Positions 33,944-43,942 of a stretch of DNA of 64,000 nucleotides are shown here, in pieces; position 1 is the first letter of the stretch, and each line of letters opens with the position of its first letter. The DNA lies in assembly GCA_009760855.2 (NCBI GenBank), contig WPIO01000028.1:3406501-3470500 (forward strand), in the 5' to 3' direction. The translations under genes were made by a program, and so were the position numbers. Source of the stretch: Cristatella mucedo (taxonomy: Eukaryota > Bryozoa > Phylactolaemata > Cristatellidae). The notes under the pieces are model-generated. The model searched no databases, was not told the DNA's origin, and saw nothing but the letters and a program-made list of their open reading frames with translations.

Positions 33944-34711
33944 GAGAGACAGAGACAGGCAGACAGAGAGAGACAGACAGAAAGAGACAGACAGCGAGAG
34001 GAGTCGGGAGAGACAGAGAGAAAGAGAGACAGACAGACACAGAGAGAGGGAGGCAGGGACAGAGAGAGAGAAGAAGAAGAGAAGTAGAAATGAAGAATTT
34101 CCATATGAGGCATGTATGTGCGCAACTGTTTCACCTGTGGTGCCACTTGCACATCTGATTGCTACGCACCTCACTGGTTCCAGCTGGCTGTTACTAATAT
34201 CTTAACTGAATGAGGCATTGGACGTCAGCCACCGTGCATGCAGCCTGAAAATTTTGCCGGGCGATGTGCGTGTGCAGCAGCAAAATGTGCCATTTACTGT
34301 CTTGTGATTCTGCTGTTAGCGATGCCGGCCCCGATGACGTTTCGGCGGCCGCCAGACATCGCCTCACCCGAAGCCTTGGCGATCGATCGGTCACTGTTGC
34401 AGGTTTGCAGCTCGGTGCAAACTCTTTCTTCCTCGTGATACTGCTGCATCTCATGTGGCCCGGTAGCGGACCCACGTACTTCACTATTGGTAAGGGCGTT
34501 GGCAACGGTCAGCAGCCACCGCCCCTTCTGAAGAAACTGGCCAGAATGATTAGACGCGGTGGTAGAAGCAACGGCGAAACGTTGGGTAAGAAGCACCATC
34601 GCCTGCATCTATTCTCTCTCCGTCATCGGTACAGCTGGTTTCGTTTATCTTTGCAGCAAATTTCATGCGCATAGAAAGAGATTTTGAGTTCTCTGATGGT
34701 GCTTTATCAAG

Positions 34712-34765
<54 letters not shown>

Positions 34766-36270
34766 TACTCATCATGCCTAGCCGTCCAGCAGAAATGTAA
34801 ATGGGGATCATGTGGTACGAATGCTTGCTGTAGCGCAAGAGATTTAGGACACGTGAGCTGTCGTTTAGTGGTCTGGAATCCACCATATCTGAGGAAGAGA
34901 GGCCCATAGTCCAGTAGCAGAGATTGCATGATTCAGTCGGTGTTTTGTCACATGCGCAATAGCTGAGCACAGCTGGGCAAATTGAAAGCAATAGCAGAAT
35001 ACTCGAGCGGGTATACGCAAATAGACATTGGTCTTTAATCGTAAAGAGAACATTTTCCATTAGTGCACGGTATGAGCCTGCATACATCAGCTACTCTGAG
35101 CTCTCAGCTGTTGGGTGAGGTCAGCAGCAGCAGCGAAGATCGAGATTCAAGAAGTAAAGCGGCTCTCTTGTAAAGGCATGTAGTAAAAGTAGCCGCACAA
35201 TTCCTAAAAAAAAATAATAGTGCACGAAATGACCTGCACCAGAAATGTCGGCTTTTCTGCTGGCTGCTGTGCTACCCTGGGCAAGCACTAAACCCTTGGT
35301 CGAGTTCGGTGTCTGCTCGTTCTGGTCGGCATTCTGCCAAGCACAATAGTCGAGAGTTACCGTCTGAATTGCCTGGAGGACTGCTAAAGAGACGAGCATA
35401 AGCATAGGCATTGGGTGTAGCAGCGTACCTGCAGAGCTGCTGTAATGTGCACCTGTGGCATGTCTTTGGGCTCTCTGAAGCTCTGCCCAGCGCTCCGCAT
35501 TCTGGCGCAAAGCAAACGGACTCAATCAAGCGAATGTCTTCTGCAGCTGAGACACTGTTTCTAGCAGGAGCATCAGCTGCTGCCGCCTGCATTCGAAAAG
35601 CGATGGGAGTCAAATGTCAAGTCTTCACTCTGATTCCTTTCTGTTCTCTACGACGGGTCGAAAATTGCACACGGACAGAGCTGTGCGGTAGCAGAAACTG
35701 GCCAGCCAGAAGAAGCAGAGCTCTGCACTGCAGCTGTGCAGGGTTTCCAGTGGCAGTGCAGCCTGTAATGTGACGTACCCATCATCGGGCTACAGTTGTG
35801 CAAGTGCTCCGACTGTCTTTTCAGGCCCGCCCCTCCGTCCTCCTCCCTCGGTGTTCTCCCTTTGTTGTCATTACCATCGTCGGTCGTGTCGTTGTAATCT
35901 CGCTAGCAGGCATCACTCGTGACGCCCTTTGACGCGTTGCCGGCTTCCGGTCGCAGGTGCTGTGCGTGCGCTCGCCACCGCTGCCTCCGCACTGGTCTGC
36001 CGCAGCAGCCACCAGCTCTGCAGCTGCTGAGCTGGCGGCCGCTGCCGGCACTCAGCAGCTCGCAATGGCCGCCCTTGATCCACCGCAGGACTGGTGACCG
36101 TCCCCGAAGACGACGACGACGAGAGCTCCGCTGACGAGCTGTACATGCGTCAGGTGGCCGTCAACGCCACGTACACAGCGCCAGCAGGCAGCGCCGACGC
36201 TGCGGGCATTGCCGCCGCCGAGAGCGGTGCCATCGGCAGCCGCGGAAGCCTGTCGCCGAGGCCTGGCTGA
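21893..36270 (+). CDS. TMEM145: GPR180/TMEM145-family seven-pass membrane protein (5 exons, complete)
   Basis: Exons 21893-22350, 29217-29757, 32456-32711, 34403-34489 and 36089-36270 join in phase (2, 0, 1, 1) into 507 residues. The family (GpcrRhopsn4, intimal-thickness-receptor-like) has a secreted-type N-terminal domain and seven membrane spans; its molecular role is poorly defined, with receptor or trafficking functions proposed. A signal peptide (1-17, [10 protein letters not shown]) leads to a cysteine-containing extracellular domain with sites NIT and NLT. Seven hydrophobic segments follow, in [94 protein letters not shown] and [20 protein letters not shown] and LWF-like positions match the family. 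The length is nearer to human TMEM145 than to GPR180; the exact subfamily is inferred. Confidence 0.9.
24500..24657 (+). mobile_element. tRNA-derived SINE, family 1
   Basis: GGTTTGGTCTAGGAGTTAAGG (box A) and GGCTTGAGCCC (box B) are followed by CGCCTGAATGGAGATTACAT and the tail GTGCTATACAGATGAACTAT. It is among the best-preserved copies. Confidence 0.75.
24820..24905 (-). mobile_element. LINE-A 3' hairpin tail
   Basis: The plus strand reads AATAATGATAATG, a shortened first arm and CTAGGCACTTTACATTTACTG. Confidence 0.6.
25045..25142 (+). mobile_element. LINE-A 3' hairpin tail
   Basis: It reads GCAGCAAATGTAAAGCGCCT, AGAAAGAGATTGAGTTCTCT, GAGGGCGCTTTTATCAAGTG and (ATT)n. It points opposite to the fragment at 24820. 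Confidence 0.75.
25180..27270 (+). mobile_element. LINE-B, longest plus-strand copy, internally deleted
   Basis: It encodes linker sequence before the reverse transcriptase, then [50 protein letters not shown] (catalytic YADD), [20 protein letters not shown] and the C-terminus to about 27220, with the family B tail. Early fingers-domain sequence is missing at a junction near 25948. A stop at 26113 and frame changes near 26270, 26560 and 26710 show it is dead. The 5' limit is approximate. Confidence 0.87.
27511..27620. repeat. (CTGT)n microsatellite
   Basis: About 26 tandem CTGT/TGTC units with minor interruptions near the 3' end. Confidence 0.95.
28780..28843. repeat. (TA)n microsatellite
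   Basis: A pure TA run of about 64 bases, beside a family 1 SINE in reverse orientation. Confidence 0.95.
28858..28955 (-). mobile_element. tRNA-derived SINE, family 1
   Basis: The plus strand reads GTATATAGCCCTACGAGAAC, GAAGGGCTCAAGCCTATGACC (box B complement) and GTCGTTAAGG. The box A end is lost. Confidence 0.62.
29217..29757 (+). CDS. TMEM145: GPR180/TMEM145-family exon 2: membrane spans 1-4
   Basis: The acceptor CCTGTTGCAG lies before 29217 and the donor ACCTG|GTGAGC after 29757. One base completes Arg153; residues 154-333 follow. They finish the extracellular domain ([28 protein letters not shown]) and encode four hydrophobic segments, with IAKGWTITF in the third. Confidence 0.92.
29876..29953. 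repeat. Pure (CTG)26 trinucleotide repeat
   Basis: Twenty-six uninterrupted CTG units begin 119 bases after the exon 2 donor. The repeat is intronic, and the plus strand is the sense strand. Confidence 0.97.
31320..32125 (+). mobile_element. LINE-A-related, decayed, 5'-truncated
   Basis: It encodes [20 protein letters not shown] and remnants such as the SCHI block of the reverse transcriptase C-terminus. The 3' end has AGTGCCTCAGTAGAGATTTA ... GGGCGCTATGCAAA. The tail is of the CTATACAAA type rather than (ATT)n. Confidence 0.72.
32456..32711 (+). CDS. TMEM145: GPR180/TMEM145-family exon 3: membrane spans 5-6
   Basis: The acceptor GATTGTGTGTAG lies before 32456 and the donor TTGCTCA|GTGAGT after 32711 (phase 1). 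It encodes residues 334-418: [19 protein letters not shown], two hydrophobic segments and [15 protein letters not shown] between them. A nearer acceptor at 32465 would put a stop in frame, which favours 32456. Confidence 0.9.
32712..34402. other. Intron 3 of the GPR180/TMEM145-family gene
   Basis: It contains an (AG)n tract at 33866-33940 with flanking purine-rich repeats and a short CA-type run near 33310. No genes or clear transposons were seen. Confidence 0.65.
33866..33940. repeat. (AG)n microsatellite
   Basis: About 37 AG units, continuing to 34080 as imperfect AGAC/AGAG purine repeats. Confidence 0.95.
34403..34489 (+). CDS. TMEM145: GPR180/TMEM145-family exon 4: membrane span 7
   Basis: The acceptor CACTGTTGCAG lies before 34403 and the donor CTATTG|GTAAGG after 34489. 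Two bases complete Ser419, 28 codons follow ([19 protein letters not shown]), and one base is left over. It aligns with the family's last span, including the QLG motif. Confidence 0.85.
34490..36088. other. Intron 4 of the GPR180/TMEM145-family gene
   Basis: It contains a LINE-A tail with a long (ATT)n run (34650-34765). Open frames on both strands in 35121-35773 have no recognisable domain. Confidence 0.65.
34650..34765 (+). mobile_element. LINE-A 3' hairpin and (ATT)n tail
   Basis: GATTTTGAGTTCTCTGATGG and GCTTTATCAAGT are followed by a pure ATT run of about 50 bases. Confidence 0.75.
36089..36270 (+). CDS. TMEM145: GPR180/TMEM145-family exon 5: cytoplasmic tail and stop
   Basis: The acceptor GATCCACCGCAG lies before 36089. 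Two bases complete Gly448, then 59 codons run to TGA at 36268: [31 protein letters not shown] and a Gly/Ala/Ser-rich end. The NATYT stretch resembles the NVTF element in the TMEM145 tail. Confidence 0.82.
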
Positions 36271-37113
36271 GAGTCGACCGACGGCAGCCGCTGATGCCTC
36301 GGCAGCCCATCGAAGCCGCCGCAGCCACTTCTGCTCACATAATCTTCAGCAACAAGCATTCCATGCTGCGACCAGACAGACGACCCAAGCGCGTGCATGC
36401 TCGGTCTCGTCTCTCGGTCACGCCCGCTCGGCCACGACCGCTCGGCCACGACCCGCATCGTCGGACAGCGGCAGCGGCAGTCGCTTGCGGCCGACGGCCG
36501 CTGCCGCCCGACCAGCAGCACTAGCTCCCCGAAAGCCGAGGCCTCGACGGCCGGCCGGCCGGCCGACCCGGGGCACCTGCTCCAGCTCTCGGCTGCCACC
36601 AATGCGGCCCGAGGCTGCCCTGCGACGGACTCGCGTGCTGCCATCGGCACCAATGGCCTCGGTCGGCTGCTCGCTGGTGCCGCCACCAGCTCGGGTCGCC
36701 GCTGCCTGCTGCAGGGGCGTCGGTCGAAGCCGATTATGAATACCCACAATTCAATTTGCCGGTGGCTCCATTCCAGCGAGCGGAGCCGGATGCTGCTTCA
36801 CGGGTGATTTGCAATTGCGTCTGTACGTGTCGACTTATTATAATTTCATACTTTTAATATACTTATGCCACAAAGCCAGTTGCCTGGAACACGGATTCGA
36901 CTGGTCCCGGCAGCACCCCGACGATGCTCGATTGACGACCTGCTGCCCTGAGGTGCTCCGCTGTACAGGGTTGCAGTTGGTTGAACAACCTGCAGTGGGT
37001 GTGGGGGCGGCGGCAGGAAGGGGAAAGCTGTAAGGGAGGCCCTTACTCGTGAGAGAACCGGAAAGACGCCGCAAGTGGGCTTTGCATTCTTCCCTGCCAA
37101 AATCCAAATGTAG

Positions 37114-37119
37114 AATAAA
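37114..37119 (+). terminator. Candidate polyadenylation signal AATAAA
   Basis: It is the first AATAAA I saw downstream of the GPR180/TMEM145-family stop codon, 844 bases after it, at the limit of the GC-rich stretch and before LINE sequence starts. Confidence 0.4.
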
Positions 37120-37139
37120 CCTGAAGATTCATGGTAATA

Positions 37140-37740
37140 AAAATAGTACAAACGTCTGTGCATGCTAATAGAGGTAATGCATCTCTTTCTAGCTACTGTA
37201 GATAGATAGGCTGGAAAGGAAGCCACTGTCAATTGATTCGTTGATGACATGCATGACTGCAATGCACATAAGCACACAAAGGACAATTCTCGAGTCCGAG
37301 CAAATGCTGTGCAGCATTCAACTGTCTTTAGCTTCCTTCCAAATCGAGTGAAAGCATGGAATCGCATGCGACGTAAAGCGGTGGTGAGTTCCATGCTTTG
37401 GGAGCACACGAACTGAAGGTCAATGGCTCTTAAGTTTTGAGGTTGGTTAGAGGCACAGCTAAACTAATTGAAGTAAGTGAAGTGAGTGGGGTACGATGGC
37501 CTAGCCTGATTATGAATTAGTTCGGATAGGTGAGCTGGAGAAAGATAGTGAAAGGAACTAAAAGTGGTTGATAGAATTTTGAAGTCGATCTGCTGCTTGA
37601 TGGGAAGCCTGCGAAGGTCGGCAAGAAGTGGAGCTTCGCCGATTACGACAGACAAGCCTAGTAGCAGAGGTTTTCACTAACTTTGAGTCACCTATTTCAC
37701 TGGCAGGAAGACCTGCGAGTAAAGATTAACAGAAATCAAG
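37140..37740 (-). mobile_element. LINE-A-related copy (diverged)
   Basis: The minus strand encodes remnants such as LADLRRLPIKQQIDFKIL and FHYLSPAHLSELIHNQARPS; the hairpin is decayed near 37165-37195. It lies head to head with the copy at 37820. Confidence 0.68.
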
Positions 37741-37819
37741 ACGGCATGTCACAGATGTTGCTTGACGGGGTATTTTGTATCATTTAAGTCTCAGCTAAAG
37801 ATATATCTGTTTCTCCCAG

Positions 37820-38867
37820 CCTTCGAGCACCTCGAATTCTCTCAACTCACTTGCTGCATGTATTGATGACATTCGCACATGGATGGCAGCAAATTTTCTA
37901 AAACTAAGCAATGATAAAACTAACTTACTAGTTGTGGGCAAACCTCGTGCGATTCAGAAGTTGGAAAGGCTGACGCTCAAAATTGGCTCTGCTAGCATAT
38001 CTCCTGTTGAATCAGCTCGAAATCTAGGTGTCATGCTCCAAAGTGACCTCTCGTTAGACGACCACATCAGCTCCACAATCAAGTCAGCCTACTTTCAGAT
38101 ATATAACATTGCTAAAATTCGGGCTTGTTTAGATAAGGATACTACGTCTAAGTTGGTCCATGCATTTGTGACATCCCGTCTTGATTTTTGTAACTCACTG
38201 CTTGCTGGCCTACCGGCATGTGCAATCAGGCGCTTACAGCTGGTACAAAACTCTGCAGCTAGGCTTGTCTGTCGTGAGCGTCGCAGTTGCCACATCACAC
38301 CACTTCTCGCCGACCTGTACTGTTCCCAGTCAAGCAACGGATCGATTTCAAGGTTTTGTCGCTCACTTTTAGGTCACTTCATTCTTTGGCTCCAGCCTAT
38401 CTCTTAGATCTACTTCCCCACCAGGCCAAGCATAGTACCACCCGCTTTTCGGAATCCAACAGTTTACCAATACCTCGTACAAATCTCAAATCCTTCGGAG
38501 ATCGTGCATTTAGTTCGTATGCTCCCAAAGCCTGGAACTCCCTCCCGACTTGGGTCAGAACATCCCCTGACTTCACCACATTTAAAAAGAACTTAAACGC
38601 ACCTATTTTTTTTACAGCATTTAGTGGGTCCCTGTGATTCGTCTTTCATGTGCTTATGCATGCTGACACTGTGCATGCTGCCACTAACCACATTTTCATG
38701 CTGACCTGTGCATGTCATCCCTAACCATGTTATTCATATTGTTTATCAAGCATGATATTACTCACCATTCAATCGCGGTTCCCTTTGCAGCAAATGTAAA
38801 GCACCTAGAAAGAGATTGAGTTCTCTGAGGGTGATTTATCAAGTGCATTACTATTATTATTATCGTT
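37820..38867 (+). mobile_element. LINE-A, reverse transcriptase C-terminus and 3' end
   Basis: It encodes [45 protein letters not shown] and VQNSAARLVCRERRSCHIT, then a frameshift near 38320, PVKQRIDFKVLSLTFRSLHS and AWNSLPTWVRTS. The 3' end has the hairpin and (ATT)n. One frameshift in about 750 coding bases suggests moderate age. Confidence 0.88.
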
Positions 38868-39109
38868 CAGTTTTGCTGCACCCAGCGAACTTGTATTTAC
38901 GGTTTCCATGTGCTTTTCGTGGTTAGCTGTGTTAACGATTCATTGAATATTGCCAACCAGCTACCCAACTAATCAGCGGTGCACGCTTGTCTAAACATGA
39001 CACTTGTGTATCTTTAATGCTTATAACAACAATAATCTATTTGTACAGGGCTTTAGGGAAACTAAATCTCTACCCGGGCGCTTTGTGGAAAAGATTGCCA
39101 CAGAAACAG

Positions 39110-39570
39110 TTTGTCCTAATAGCCTCCAATCGCTCACGCCGCCGTGCAATTTCGAACTGCGATAACACTTCCCTTTCCGTAATAGGCTTCTAGCAACTTC
39201 GATTTCGATTCCGCATTATGGAAAACAGTGCTCCGGGTTAACCAACCAAATTGCATGGCATTGTGCGTGTGCTCTATCATGCAATTACCTCTAATGGTGC
39301 GGACCGACCAACCTCCGTATGTAATCGAACTGCGATACAGCTGCCATTTACACAATATGCGCTGTGCAGCTGTTGTTTGATTTCCTGTTACAGAAAACAG
39401 CGTTTACAGTTTGCCAACATTTTTTTGATATAGGCCACGCCAGTTGTTATGTAGCGACCTCCAGTGGCCAGGCTCGCTCTGCATTTTCGAACTGCGGTAC
39501 AGCTACTATTCCAATGATCGGCGTCGTCGAACTGCGGTTTGTATTGCTCATAAAGGAAGACGGCGCTCCG
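39110..39570 (-). repeat. Satellite monomers, inverted arm
   Basis: Minus-strand motifs such as GTAGCTGTACCGCAGTTCG and AAATGGCAGCTGTATCGC recur at about 39145, 39330 and 39500. They are the reverse complement of the array at 40405-41545. Monomers are incomplete and diverged. Confidence 0.65.
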
Positions 39571-39639
39571 TGTTTAACCACCATCTGCACTGGGGAAGAT
39601 CTCAGGTTAGCCGCCGTGTGAGCCCTTGCCTTAGTGAGT

Positions 39640-39840
39640 TCGGCTGGGGCGCCCAGTACAGACCAGCTCCTGATCCACCTGGCTCAGGTTAGAATGGAGC
39701 CCTGTGCACCGGTACATCGGCGACTAATGTGTTTGCCATAGCTGGCTCGACTAGGACGCCGAGTATAGACCCGCTAAAGTTAGAATGGAGCCCGGTGGAG
39801 ACGATGTGGTCAGGATGTGCACCGACTAATGTGCTGAAGT
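39640..39840. repeat. Imperfect tandem duplication, unit about 100 bp
   Basis: Two neighbouring blocks each contain GTATAGACC or GTACAGACC, GTTAGAATGGAGCCC and CGACTAATGTG in the same order. Confidence 0.6.
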
Positions 39841-40077
39841 AGAAATAGCGGCTGCGCGGTGCGAGGTTTAGAGCAGTTTAGAGGAGAGAGAATATGACGG
39901 GACGATTGGCAGACGGATTGACAGAGCTCACGGGCTGCAGCTTCTGTAGTCGATGCGAGACTACGCTTCGAGAGCACGAGAGTCGAACCTACGGCGACGA
40001 ACAGCTAAGTTGAACAACTTGGACTGCGCAGTTGTGTTATGCCGGCTACTCAGCTAGCCACTCGTATCTTGGAGTGA

Positions 40078-40358
40078 TGTAGCGGTCCGCCTTCGGGTCA
40101 GGAGCGTCGCTAGCGACGGGGTAGCGCACAGGGTAGCTTATTATACCCGGGCGTCGAGATTTCGCCCAGCTAACGCCGTCGGTCCGGTTCGCGCTTCGTA
40201 AAGCGCTTTCGCCGGCGCGCAACCATTTCTAACAGGCTCACAATAAACTGTCGCTTTTGGCGCCCAGTTGTGGCCGCGTGTTTTAGCCGCACCGCTGCCC
40301 TGCATCGCACACTCCACCGGCAGAGAGCCAGGGGACGATCTATCGCCGTGCGGTTACA
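40078..40358 (+). mobile_element. LTR-like remnant
   Basis: The segment has TGTA...TACA ends (TGTAGCGG and CGGTTACA), a TTATTATACC stretch, AATAAA at 40242 and TGGCGCCCAGTTGTGG at 40258. The last resembles the start of a retroelement primer-binding site, so the true LTR could instead end near 40257. No target-site duplication was seen, so this is tentative. Confidence 0.3.
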
Positions 40359-40404
40359 CCTATGTTTCGCGATTTCGCTAGCGAGTTATATTGCTATGGC
40401 TTAT

Positions 40405-41545
40405 GAAGGCCCGGGCCATTGGAGGTCATGGTATTGGAACACGCCCGCCTAATGTCATGAAATTGGGTGTGTAAATCCAAAGCACTGTTATCTGCAATTT
40501 GGCATAATAACACACCTATTTAGGAAACACACCTATTTAGGACAGCATTTAGTGGGTTCCTGTGATTCGTCCTTGATGTGGTTATGCGTGCTGACACTGT
40601 GCATGCTGCCACTAACCACATTTGCATGCTGACCCTGTGCATGTCACCCCTAACCATATTATTCATTTCGTTTGTTTTTCAAGCATGATTTTACTTACCA
40701 TTCAATTGCATTTCACTTTGCAGCAAATGTAAAGCGCCTAGTGAGAGATTAAGTTCTCTGAGGGCGCTTTATCAAGTGATTATTATTATTATTATTATTA
40801 TTATTACAGTTTTACAACACCTATTGTGGAAATGGCAGCTGTATCGCCATTGTAAAATGAAGGGAGGCTCACTGACCCGGGCCATTGGAGGCCGAAGCAT
40901 GAGAAAGCCCGTGCGCTATGCCTTAAAATTTGGTCGGTAGACCCGGAAAAGGGTTTTGTGTAAGTGAGTATCAAAACCGCAGCAACGAAACGCTTATTGT
41001 GGAAACGACAGTGGTGTCGTCGTTCGAATACATAGGGAGGCTGGCTGGCCCGGGTCATTGGAGGCGGTAGTATGAGATCGCGCAAGCACAATCGCGTGAA
41101 ATTTAGTGGGATAAATTTAGTGGGATAAACTTGATCATTGCATGCTACAATTTGCAATTAAGACCGCAGTTGGGTGAAGCTTTTTGTTGAAATGGCAGCT
41201 GTATCGCAGATTGGCTACTTAGGGCTGCCATTTGGGCTGAGCCATCAGAGGTCATAGCCTGAGAACGTGCAAGGGAAATCCCATAAAATTTGTTTGGTAA
41301 GCTTCCAGCCTGTTCTCTATAATTTGAAGTCAAAAGCGCAGTTGCGCGGTGTTTCTTGTGAAAATTGTCTGTATCTCTGTTCGAATGTTGCAAATAGGCT
41401 GGATGATCCGGGCCATTTTGAGGCCATAGCACGAGAATGCGAAAGTGCAGTATCACGAAATTTGATAGGTAAACCCGTAGCACCATTCTGTATAATTTGG
41501 AATTAAAACCGTGGTGTTCTAACGTTTATTGTAAAAATGGTAGCT
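40405..41545 (+). repeat. Satellite array, about 175-bp monomers
   Basis: Monomers share TTATTGTGGAAATGGCAGCT, GTATCGC, then GGCCCGGGCCATTGGAGG, a GAAATTTGGT block and AATTTGGAATTAAAACCGC. The first motif recurs at about 40817, 40990, 41178, 41350 and 41522, spacings of 172-188 bp. A partial monomer at 40405-40505 is cut off by an inserted LINE-A derivative. Confidence 0.82.
40508..40807 (+). mobile_element. Short LINE-A derivative inserted in the satellite
   Basis: It starts CACACCTATTTAGG, repeats that motif after 18 bases (AAACACACCTATTTAGGAC), then continues as the copy at 20147 through the hairpin AAGCGCCTAGTGAGAGATTA ... GGGCGCTTTATCAAGTG and (ATT)n. Satellite resumes at once after it. 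Confidence 0.85.
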
Positions 41546-42159
41546 GTATCGCATTCGTGGGACCCCAAACATTCCAGTTGCAAAAAACCTTGGATTTGCA
41601 CGTCAACCTCTTAGCTGTCTGCCAATGCAGGTTTTCCTAATCGTTTAACCAATGGTGCCAGTAGAGGAGGGCAGTCATCGGCAAATTCATTGAAAACAGT
41701 AGTAAAATTCACGACAGGAACGAAGCTCGGAGCTAAAATGATTTTGACGTGCATTCGCAGATTTCCTCCATCGCGGCATTCTGCTTGTTGCAAGATTCAA
41801 ATCTCAAATCTTAAGCCTAAGATTATGTCCGAGATCAAACAACCATACAATTAGCTGCGCTCCAAAAAAGATGCTTAAACGGGTGTTCTGACTGGCTTTC
41901 TGAAAATCTGACTTGGTATTTGCCGGATTCAGAGTTTGAATTAGTAATTTACCGTGAAACTGTACGTACTATCGTTACTTCCACACCAGCCATATAAGTG
42001 ACTATCTGTTTCATTTTGGTTTTATAGTAATTTATTGCAAAGACGACAAGACGGTTACATCACTTTAATCATGTACTTAAAAGAAATTATTGTTATACTT
42101 GCGCGCTTTTGTCGTGCGCGCATTTTTCGGGGCTACTAGTATTTCGCGCTTTCGTCAGA

Positions 42160-42340
42160 GCGCTTTTGTCGGGGTGCCGAAGCTATAAGAAAGGGTTGAT
42201 GGCATGCTTTTCTAAGCAAGATACCTTGGTTTTCATTAGCACTTGGTTACTTCTTCTCTTACAGCGAGTTTCAAACCTCTACGATGGAGATTCTTTGGGT
42301 GCAAGTCATGCGACATATCACTATTATTTTTTATTATTGA
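42160..42340 (+). mobile_element. LINE-A-related 3' end (second subfamily)
   Basis: It contains GGCATGCTTTTCTAAGCAAG, TTGGTTACTTCTTCTCTTAC and CAGCGAGTTTCAAACCTCTA, matching the order in the copy at 51510. The terminal tail is lost. Confidence 0.5.
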
Positions 42341-42799
42341 TTCACAACTTTGTATACAAAGACTTTTTGGTGGTTGCTATTATTATTAATAACTATACTT
42401 TTATGTTTTCAATCTTGAGTATTGGATTCCATTCGGATAAAATAAAATATCGGAAAAACGAATGTTAATGTATGTTGCATTTTAACCTTTGAATTTCTCT
42501 CAGTGCATCCTGGTCAAAATGAATGCATGTGTGCGTTAGTTGAGTAATGATTCCACTTGGGAATGTATTGGCAAGTATGGTGTGACTGTGCATACGGAGG
42601 CTGCTTGCAATGCTAGAAAGAGCTGTAGCACACCTGAACTCAAGTCTGTCATCATAAGCACAATACACGTAACAGGTGTTAGTCTTGCAGATGCGTGACA
42701 GATACTTGTGAAGTCAGCTCCTCGAAGCACAACTAGAAATTTTTAGGTGCAGCATCAATACATGCAGGAATGGTGTTGGTATCAGAAAGCATGACGGCA

Positions 42800-43095
42800 A
42801 GAATAATAATAACACATTTGTATATCGCCATCAGAGAACTTAGTCTCTTTTAGGCACTTTACACGTGCTGTAAGGAAGCATGATCGAGGTAGCATGATCA
42901 ATCTCAACAAGCATAACATGGTTAGAGGTGGCATGCACCGGGTCTGCATACAAATACGATTAGTCGCAGTGTGCGAAGTCAGCACACAAAGGACGAATCA
43001 TATGGACCCATTAAACTCTGTGATAAATAGATGCGTTTTTTTAGCTTCTTCTTAAATGCCATCAAGTCAGGGGATGACGCGATATCCGAGCAAGC
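42800..43095 (-). mobile_element. LINE-A-related 3' end
   Basis: The plus strand begins AATAATAATAACACATTTGT, then a decayed hairpin (CATCAGAGAACTTAGTCTC), AGCATGATCGAGGTAGCATG and CTTCTTAAATGCCATCAAGT. Confidence 0.7.
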
Positions 43096-43942
43096 AATCA
43101 AGAACGCCACGCAAGCAATCAGGATGAGCAATCGAGAATGCCCATCCCTTAATAGTAAGTCCACGGCTCTAGCGTAGAGTGGTGAATTCCAAAGTCACGT
43201 AGTGCTACATACACACACACACACACCGGCTTCGGCATACAACTGATTAGCCACATAGTCGGATCGCTTTTTATACCGTCTATACGGATTATTACACATC
43301 TTGTTCCTGATGGTTACAATACAAGAACCGATAACAATCTCTGGGGCTAAAATAATGTGACTGGTGTAGCGTAGCGTAGCGTGCCAACGTTTCAATAAAG
43401 AGGTTCCAGTGTTATTTTAATTTCATATGCTGGTATTTTAGACGGGCCATTATTCACAAAATAGTTCGACGTAGCGGGATTTCGACCGATAAAGTGCCGT
43501 TCAGGGACGCTGTGGTGTTGTGCATTCGCCACAGGCAATTATTTCTGCGAAAAGAGCAGAGAACAACACCTACCCGAATGATGACGCGTTGCAAACTCGC
43601 TGAAAAAGGCTCCTGCACAGATATCCGTAAGCCGAAAACACTGTAATGGCGCTCGTCCTCGCCGACGCGCCACGAAACCGGCTAAGCCTGAGCCTTGAAG
43701 TACTGCTAACATCTTGAAGGTAGAGCGCGAATACTTGCAGTTACTCAGATGGTAGCTGAGCATGCCAGCAATACAGGGCGTCCATACCTTAACTTAACAA
43801 GTCCACGCTCGTAGCGTAGCACAGCCTGCTCGACAGCGGCAGAGGGTTACGGCTGCCGGCGCCAGCCACAGCGTACAGCTCTCTCGCTCGAGGCCCAGAG
43901 TATGTGTCGCGTGACTGTCATGTGACTTGGACTTCTTATATA

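Noticed and set aside
36150-36749. A 199-codon minus-strand gene
   Set aside because: It overlaps the terminal exon and GC-rich 3' region of the GPR180/TMEM145-family gene and has no domain or distinct start.
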